A stretch of 64,000 nt of DNA from Hyphococcus luteus (GTDB taxonomy: Bacteria > Pseudomonadota > Alphaproteobacteria > Caulobacterales > Parvularculaceae): contig NZ_PJCH01000001.1 in the NCBI RefSeq assembly GCF_002943565.1, positions 512,606 through 576,605 on the forward strand, given 5' to 3'. This document shows positions 59,279 through 64,000 of this stretch, piece by piece. Both the position numbers and the translations under genes were made by a program. Each line of letters begins with the position of its first letter. Within the stretch, counting starts at the first letter, position 1. The notes beneath the pieces are model-generated. The model was not told the DNA's origin. It saw only the letters and a program-made list of their open reading frames with translations, and did no database searches.

Positions 59279-61012
59279 ATGATGAGCTTTGGCGTCATGA
59301 GGCGGCTTGTCGCCATGATCGCCAAGCCATCGCTCTGCGCGCGCCGGGACACAGCCTGCGCATTCGGACTCGAATTGACGAATGTCGCGCTCGGCGCTTC
59401 AGCGCCCGTGTTGTTAAAACTCTCAGTCGACGCCCTGACGAACGGAACGGCGCCGTTCGACCGTCTCATCCTGTTCATATGTGGATTCGTAATCGCCTGG
59501 ACCGGAACGAACGCGACGACCGCCCTCAAAGCCGTCTTCACCTTGCGTATCATCGACAAGCTCGCGCGCCGAATTGTGCTGGACGCCACACGCTCGCAGC
59601 TTCCCGCGCTCGCCCGCCGGCGCGGAGGCGACAGCGCGCGCCTGCTAGGGATCATGGAGCGTCTGACCTTCAGCCTCCAGATCGTCATTGACGGGCTCCT
59701 GTGGCGCGCGGCGCCCCTCGCTGCGCAAACCTTCGTCAGCCTCGCCGTCGTCGCGGCGCTCGTGCCGCCGCGATATGTCGGGATCATGACCATCGTGCTC
59801 GCCGCCTATTTCCTCGCGGCGCGGCAGGGCGCGGCGCAATTCCAGGAAGCTGCGAGGAACGCCAACGCAACCGCCGCCGCGCAAAGCCAGACCGTCGGAG
59901 ACATCCTCCGCAACGCCCGCCGCGTCGTCTTCAATGGAAATCTCCACGCGGAACTGGACCTGATCGGCGAGCAGATCGCCGCAAGGCGGAGCGCCAATGA
60001 ACGCGTCTCGCGCCTTATCGCAGGCACGGCGTCGCTGCAGTCGGCGGTGCTTGTCGCAGGCATGAGCATCTTGCTTGTCCTCGGCGCCAGTGATGTTTCA
60101 GCCGGCCGGCTCACCATCGGGGACTTCGCCCTCCTCCAGGCTTACGCCTTCCGCCTGGCGTCGCCGCTCGGGAGCTTCGCCTATATCATCCGCCAGGCCG
60201 GCGTATCCCTCGTCAATATCGCCGAAGCGCTGGACCTCCGGGGCGATAAGGATGGCAAACCTTCTCCTTCCCCACCCTGCCCGACTTCGCCAGCTGGACG
60301 CGCGGAGATTGAGCTTGACAGCGTCAGCTTTCGATATGGCGATGACTGGGTGTTGCGCGGCGCATCCGCCCGCATCGCGCCCGGCGCCTTTGTGGTGCTC
60401 GTCGGCCCGAATGGGTCGGGCAAATCGACCCTCGCACAAATCATGGCCGGCCTCGTCGAACCGTTAGAAGGCGCCGTCTCAATCAATGGCCTGCCGATGC
60501 ATGAGATCGATCCGGACGCGCGCTGCAGGCTCGTTCTTTACACGCCGCAAGCCATCGGCCTCTTCAACCGCACCCTTAGTGAAAACGCGCTCTACCCGCC
60601 GACCCTGACAAGCGAAGCCGAACTCACGCGCCTGTTGGCCGAGTGGCGCTTTTACGAATCTGGCCGCCCCATCGATCTTGAGCTTCCCATCGGCGAACAC
60701 GGCGCGCGCCTCTCCGGCGGCCAGATGCAGAAGCTGGAGCTGGCGCGGCTCGCCGGAATTCGTGCGCCCATCGTCATTCTCGACGAAACAACCTCCGCGC
60801 TCGATCAGGCAAGCGAAGAACGTGCGGTTCGGACGATGCGGCAGCAGTTTCGAGGATGCACGACGCTGATTCTCATCACGCATCGCATCGCAACGGCGCG
60901 TGAGGCGGATTTGGTGCTGTTTCTTGAGAACGGGCGCCTTGAAGCGGGGGCGCATGAATCGCTGACGGGCGAATGCCCCGCTTACAGACGGTTTTGCGGT
61001 ATGGAATCATGA
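59279..61012 (+). CDS. ABC exporter, fused membrane and ATPase domains
   Basis: A half-transporter of about 577 residues. Six membrane helices span about residues 15-290, and the C-terminal ATPase has Walker A GPNGSGKSTL, a Q-loop (YTPQAIGLFNRTLSENALYP), the signature LSGGQMQKLELARL, Walker B PIVILDETTSALD and the H-loop ITHRIA. The start is uncertain: ATG 59279 or ATG 59207. The substrate is unknown. It is a single gene, G+C-richer than the UspA side, and it stands directly against two insertion sequences, so it may be the remainder of a larger acquired cluster. Confidence 0.85.
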   Translation: MMSFGVMRRLVAMIAKPSLCARRDTACAFGLELTNVALGASAPVLLKLSVDALTNGTAPFDRLILFICGFVIAWTGTNATTALKAVFTLRIIDKLARRIVLDATRSQLPALARRRGGDSARLLGIMERLTFSLQIVIDGLLWRAAPLAAQTFVSLAVVAALVPPRYVGIMTIVLAAYFLAARQGAAQFQEAARNANATAAAQSQTVGDILRNARRVVFNGNLHAELDLIGEQIAARRSANERVSRLIAGTASLQSAVLVAGMSILLVLGASDVSAGRLTIGDFALLQAYAFRLASPLGSFAYIIRQAGVSLVNIAEALDLRGDKDGKPSPSPPCPTSPAGRAEIELDSVSFRYGDDWVLRGASARIAPGAFVVLVGPNGSGKSTLAQIMAGLVEPLEGAVSINGLPMHEIDPDARCRLVLYTPQAIGLFNRTLSENALYPPTLTSEAELTRLLAEWRFYESGRPIDLELPIGEHGARLSGGQMQKLELARLAGIRAPIVILDETTSALDQASEERAVRTMRQQFRGCTTLILITHRIATAREADLVLFLENGRLEAGAHESLTGECPAYRRFCGMES

Positions 61013-61060
61013 CCACGCGCGTGTAGGTTTGCGGCTATGCAGCTATGTCCGCTGAATCCT

Positions 61061-62617
61061 GAGGCTGTGTGAGAACGGCAAATCAGATTAGCGTTTTGGC
61101 GTCTCTTGGGAGGTCGAAATGCGCCGATTTGTTGAAGGAGAAGATCGAAATCAGCAGGCTCTATTACCCGCCTGCCTTGACGATTATATCGACGAGGAAA
61201 ATCCTGCCCGCGTCGTCGACGCCTTCATTGATGAGCTCGATCTGCTGGCGCTTGGTTTTGATCGGATACAACCAAAGGCGACGGGCCGCCCAGCCTACCA
61301 TCCCTCGACACTATTGAAGATTTATCTCTACGGCTATCTCAACAGCATTCAATCGAGCCGGCGGCTGGAACGCGAAGCGGGCCGCAATGTCGAGTTGATG
61401 TGGCTGACAGGTCGACTGGCGCCAGACTTCAAGACGATCGCTGACTTCAGGAAAGACAACGGCCCCGCCATCCAGGCGGTTTGCGCGCAATTCGTCGATT
61501 TGTGCCGGGAGCTCGGCCTTTTCGTCAGTGCAGTCGCAGCAATCGACGGTGCAAGGTTTAAAGCGGTCAATGCCCGGGTAAAGAACTTCACTAAGGGGAA
61601 ATTGAAACGCCGCATCGGCCAGGTCGAGGCGAGCGTTACGCATTACCTGAACGCCCTCGATAACGCTGATCGCGAGGAAGTCGTTGCCGAAGAAAAAGTC
61701 GCCTCAATGCAGGATAAACTGGCGGGGATGAAAGCAAAACTTGCAGAGTTGAAACAGCGCGAGGCTGAAGTTCTTGCGTCCCCGCATCATCAAGTATCGC
61801 TGACTGACCCTGATTCCAGATCTATGGCGACAAGCCATGATATCGGCATGGTCGGATATAATGTGCAGTCCGCCGTCGATACTGAGCACCACTTGATCGT
61901 CAGCCACGAGGTATCAAACATCGTCTCCGACAAAGTGCATCTGTCACGGCAGGCGGCAAAGGCGAAGATCGCCATGGGCAGGGACACGCTCGATGTTTAT
62001 GTTGACCGCGGATACTTCAGCGGCGTGGAAATTGTGGCCTGTAAAGCCAATGGCGTCACAGCGTTTGCACCCAAGCCGCTAACATCCAACTCACGGGCTG
62101 CTGGTCGTTATGGTAAGGACGAGTTTACCTACATCCCATCCGAAAACGTCTATCGATGCCCTGCCGGAGAAAAACTCACCTATCGCTTTGAAAATGTGGA
62201 AGGTGGGCGGACGCTTCACTCTTATTGGACAACGAAGTGTGAGGCCTGTCGTCTCAAGCCGCGATGCACTACCGGCAACATGCGACGGGTTAAACGCTGG
62301 GAGCATGAGAGCGTGATCGACGAAATGCTAGAGCAGTTGGACAAACGCGACGCCATGACCATCCGAAGGCGGACCGTCGAGCACCCCTTCGGCACGATCA
62401 AGGCCTGGATGGGCGCAACTCACTTCCTGATGAAAGGCCTCAAGAACGTCCAAACAGAAATGAGCCTCAGCGTTCTCGCCTACAACATAAAGCGAATGAT
62501 CGCGATCATGGGCGTCGGGCCGCTAATAGCCGCGATCAAGGCAGCGTGAGGCCGCCGCGCCGAACTCAAAATCAAAAATTTACACTCGTCCGGCCGCAAA
62601 CGTTTTTACACGGCCTC
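61061..62617 (+). mobile_element. IS1182-family insertion sequence
   Basis: Terminal inverted repeats GAGGCTGTGTGAGAACG (61061-61077) and, on the other strand, GAGGCCGTGTAAAAACG (62617-62601) agree at 14 of 17 positions. TCCT flanks both outer ends and is a likely 4-base target duplication. The element is 1557 bases long and has one transposase gene that looks intact. Confidence 0.82.
61119..62549 (+). CDS. IS1182-family transposase
   Basis: A 476-residue DDE transposase of the IS1182 type. The N-terminal domain has YHPSTLLKIYLYGYLNSIQSSRRLEREAGRN (split at GYLN). The catalytic core has AIDGARFKAVNA for the first Asp, DVYVDRGYFSG for the second, and TVEHPFGTIKAWMG near the Glu. A cysteine-containing insert (CEACRLKPRC) is typical of IS1182. 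The frame is intact, so it could be active. Confidence 0.9.
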   Translation: MRRFVEGEDRNQQALLPACLDDYIDEENPARVVDAFIDELDLLALGFDRIQPKATGRPAYHPSTLLKIYLYGYLNSIQSSRRLEREAGRNVELMWLTGRLAPDFKTIADFRKDNGPAIQAVCAQFVDLCRELGLFVSAVAAIDGARFKAVNARVKNFTKGKLKRRIGQVEASVTHYLNALDNADREEVVAEEKVASMQDKLAGMKAKLAELKQREAEVLASPHHQVSLTDPDSRSMATSHDIGMVGYNVQSAVDTEHHLIVSHEVSNIVSDKVHLSRQAAKAKIAMGRDTLDVYVDRGYFSGVEIVACKANGVTAFAPKPLTSNSRAAGRYGKDEFTYIPSENVYRCPAGEKLTYRFENVEGGRTLHSYWTTKCEACRLKPRCTTGNMRRVKRWEHESVIDEMLEQLDKRDAMTIRRRTVEHPFGTIKAWMGATHFLMKGLKNVQTEMSLSVLAYNIKRMIAIMGVGPLIAAIKAA

Positions 62618-62706
62618 TCCTCAAAGCATGAGTAATCGGGCTTGGCGCCCAGCGGTCAGGCTCCTGTGGCAAGGTCAGTTTTTGACCTGCAAGATGGGAG
62701 ATGAAG

Positions 62707-63741
62707 ATGAAATACTACGTTGGATTGGATGTTGCGCTGCGTTCACTGGCGCTTTGCGTCATTGACGCCGACGGCAAGATTGCTCTCGAACGAGCGTTGC
62801 CATGCGAAATTAAAGACGTCGCTGATTGCATTCGTGATTTTGGCAAGCCCGTCGAAATGATTGGTTTTGAAGCCGGCACAATGAGCCAGCATCTATTCCA
62901 CGGGCTGGTCGCTGAGGGTTTTGAAGTTGTTTGCATGGAGGCGCGCCAGGTGAGCGCCGCTCTGTCCGCCATGCGTAACAAGACTGACAAAAATGATGCG
63001 CGCGGCATTGCGCAAGTCGTCCGGTCCGGCTGGTACAATCCGGTTCACATGAAAAGCCGTTCCAGCCATTGTGAACGAGCGCTTCTCACCAGCAGAAAAA
63101 CAATCCTTCGCAAATGCCTGGATCTGGAAAACGAAATCCGTGGTCTGTTCAAGGCCTTCGGCATTCGATTGCCGAAGGCGATAAAGCGGTACAACTTCGC
63201 CAAGCAGGTGCGGCCCATCATCGAAGCTGACGAAGGCTTGTCACATGCGTTGTTGCCGGTGCTTGATGCTCATGAAACATTGCTGGTCATCTTTGTGGAA
63301 CTGGATCGACGAGTAAAGACGTACGCACGAAAAGACCCCGTTTGCACCCGTCTCATGACGGCGCCGGGCGTTGGCGAAATTACGGCGCTGAGCTTTAAGG
63401 CGGCTATCGATGACCCGACGCGGTTTAAATCCTCCCGCAATGTTGGCGCACACTTCGGGCTTACGCCAAGACGCTTTCAATCCGGCGAGATGGACAATCA
63501 TGGCCGAATATCCCGCGCGGGAGATGAAGGCGTTCGAGCTAATCTTTATTCGGCGGCAAACTCACTGCTGACACGGTCACGCAATCCATCGAGGCTCAAG
63601 TCATGGGCTATGAAATTGATGCGTAGCAAAGGTCGACGTAGAGCAACCGTCGCGCTTGCCCGCAAACTCGCGGTCATCCTGCATCGCATGTGGGTTGCCG
63701 GGACAGACTTCCGATGGAACGCTACGGAGGTAACTGCATGA
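62707..63741 (+). CDS. IS110-family (IS1111-group) transposase
   Basis: A 344-residue DEDD recombinase. The N-terminal RuvC-like part has YYVGLDVALRSLALCVID and the acidic residues of GFEAGT and NKTDKNDARGIA. The C-terminal Tnp20 part has TAPGVGEITALSFKAAI and the Ser-bearing stretch HFGLTPRRFQSGEM then ISRAGDEGVR. ATG 62707 has GGGAG 6 bases upstream; an in-frame ATG lies at 62701. The frame is intact. Such enzymes use a bridge RNA from the element to choose target sites. Confidence 0.9.
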   Translation: MKYYVGLDVALRSLALCVIDADGKIALERALPCEIKDVADCIRDFGKPVEMIGFEAGTMSQHLFHGLVAEGFEVVCMEARQVSAALSAMRNKTDKNDARGIAQVVRSGWYNPVHMKSRSSHCERALLTSRKTILRKCLDLENEIRGLFKAFGIRLPKAIKRYNFAKQVRPIIEADEGLSHALLPVLDAHETLLVIFVELDRRVKTYARKDPVCTRLMTAPGVGEITALSFKAAIDDPTRFKSSRNVGAHFGLTPRRFQSGEMDNHGRISRAGDEGVRANLYSAANSLLTRSRNPSRLKSWAMKLMRSKGRRRATVALARKLAVILHRMWVAGTDFRWNATEVTA

Positions 63742-63980
63742 TCTAAAACCTCACCCCGTTCCATCGGGATCGTCCTCACTTGGACGAGGTTGGTGGATGA
63801 AGCCGATTATGTCTGCTGCGCCTTATAATAAGCGCGACTCAAAGCGAGGCTCTCCACAAACCAATCCGGCACATGCATGCAGCCGCTTTTCATCTTACGA
63901 AGCGAACAGACTGCGGAGAGAAGCGTGACCCAAGTGAATACGAAACCGCGGAAAACTAAATTTGGAGCTTGACTGGACCC
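63742..63980 (+). ncRNA. Candidate bridge RNA of the IS110-family element
   Basis: About 240 non-coding bases between the transposase stop and the right end. IS1111-group elements encode their bridge RNA here. A perfect 6-bp stem (TCGTCC at 63770-63775 with GGACGA at 63782-63787) and a smaller stem CCCG/CGGG just before it can be seen. The guide loops cannot be assigned from a single copy. Confidence 0.38.
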
Positions 63981-64000
63981 GCCGATTAGAGAAGCGGACA

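Larger units (their letters stand above)
62630..63990 (+). mobile_element. IS110-family element, IS1111-type ends
   Basis: The left flank carries TAATCGG (62633-62639) and GGTCAGGCTCC (62654-62664); the right flank carries GGAGCTTGACTGGACC (63964-63979) and CCGATTAG (63982-63989), which are inverted relatives of each other. Sub-terminal inverted repeats and a long 3' non-coding stretch are typical of the IS1111 group. Exact ends need comparison with other copies. It stands about 13 bases from the IS1182 element. Confidence 0.68.

Noticed and set aside
1..64000. CRISPR arrays or defence islands
   Set aside because: No regularly spaced direct repeats and no cas, restriction-modification or toxin-antitoxin proteins were recognised.

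Overview
The window looks like part of an alphaproteobacterial chromosome carrying genes for low-oxygen, nitrate-respiring growth. The SdhB sequence is of alphaproteobacterial type. A narR-like regulator is divergent from a fused narK1-narK2 followed by narGHJI, an arrangement known from Paracoccus. NDUFS4-like and small 'SFPASDPP' proteins also fit this class. Genus and species cannot be read from the sequence alone.

Layout. 0.3-8.3 kb: a cupin, a second-copy sdhB-sdhC-sdhD set without sdhA, a CBS-pair protein, a DUF488 protein, argC, two Rnk-like regulators and a DadA-like D-amino-acid dehydrogenase. 8.3-11.1 kb: a visibly G+C-richer TonB receptor plus periplasmic cupin. 11.2-16.9 kb: an NnrR-like Crp/Fnr regulator with a matching palindrome, a four-helix CopD-like membrane protein, and nrdD-nrdG-nnrS-sirB2-like reading leftward. 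17.0-18.8 kb: a group II PLP decarboxylase with a perfect FNR box. 19.3-31.5 kb: one long leftward operon, narK-narG-narH-narJ-narI-porin-hemerythrin-CopD-like-DUF454. 31.7-34.4 kb: narR-like regulator, a carboxymuconolactone-decarboxylase-family protein, a second hemerythrin, and moaB with a perfect FNR box. 34.8-39.4 kb: an lpdB-lpdD-lpdC-type set for non-oxidative decarboxylation of hydroxybenzoates, its LysR regulator, an orphan TfuA-like protein and a decayed BaeRF-type gene.

39.6-50.9 kb: tandem UspA, hypothetical genes, an Rnk-unknown-NDUFS4-like operon, a small thioredoxin-like protein, an Ada lacking its alkyltransferase active site, an MFS transporter, sodB, a 5-formyl-THF cyclo-ligase operon, a LysR regulator and a CPBP protease. 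51.1-54.7 kb: an ECF sigma factor, folE2, a Tat-exported ferritin-like protein, a cytochrome c and an FAD reductase, probably one stress regulon. 55-58.7 kb: a membrane protein, hemD, a broken second copy of the thioredoxin-like gene and a second tandem UspA. 59.2-64 kb: an ABC exporter, then an IS1182-family and an IS110-family (IS1111-type) insertion sequence.

How it fits together: two Crp/Fnr regulators and three FNR-type boxes (two exact, one with a single mismatch) tie nitrate reduction, molybdopterin synthesis, anaerobic dNTP synthesis and amino-acid decarboxylation to oxygen limitation. NnrS, the hemerythrins, the CopD-like proteins and the UspA proteins probably handle NO or nitrosative stress. 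Everything here comes from reading the sequence; no database search was run.
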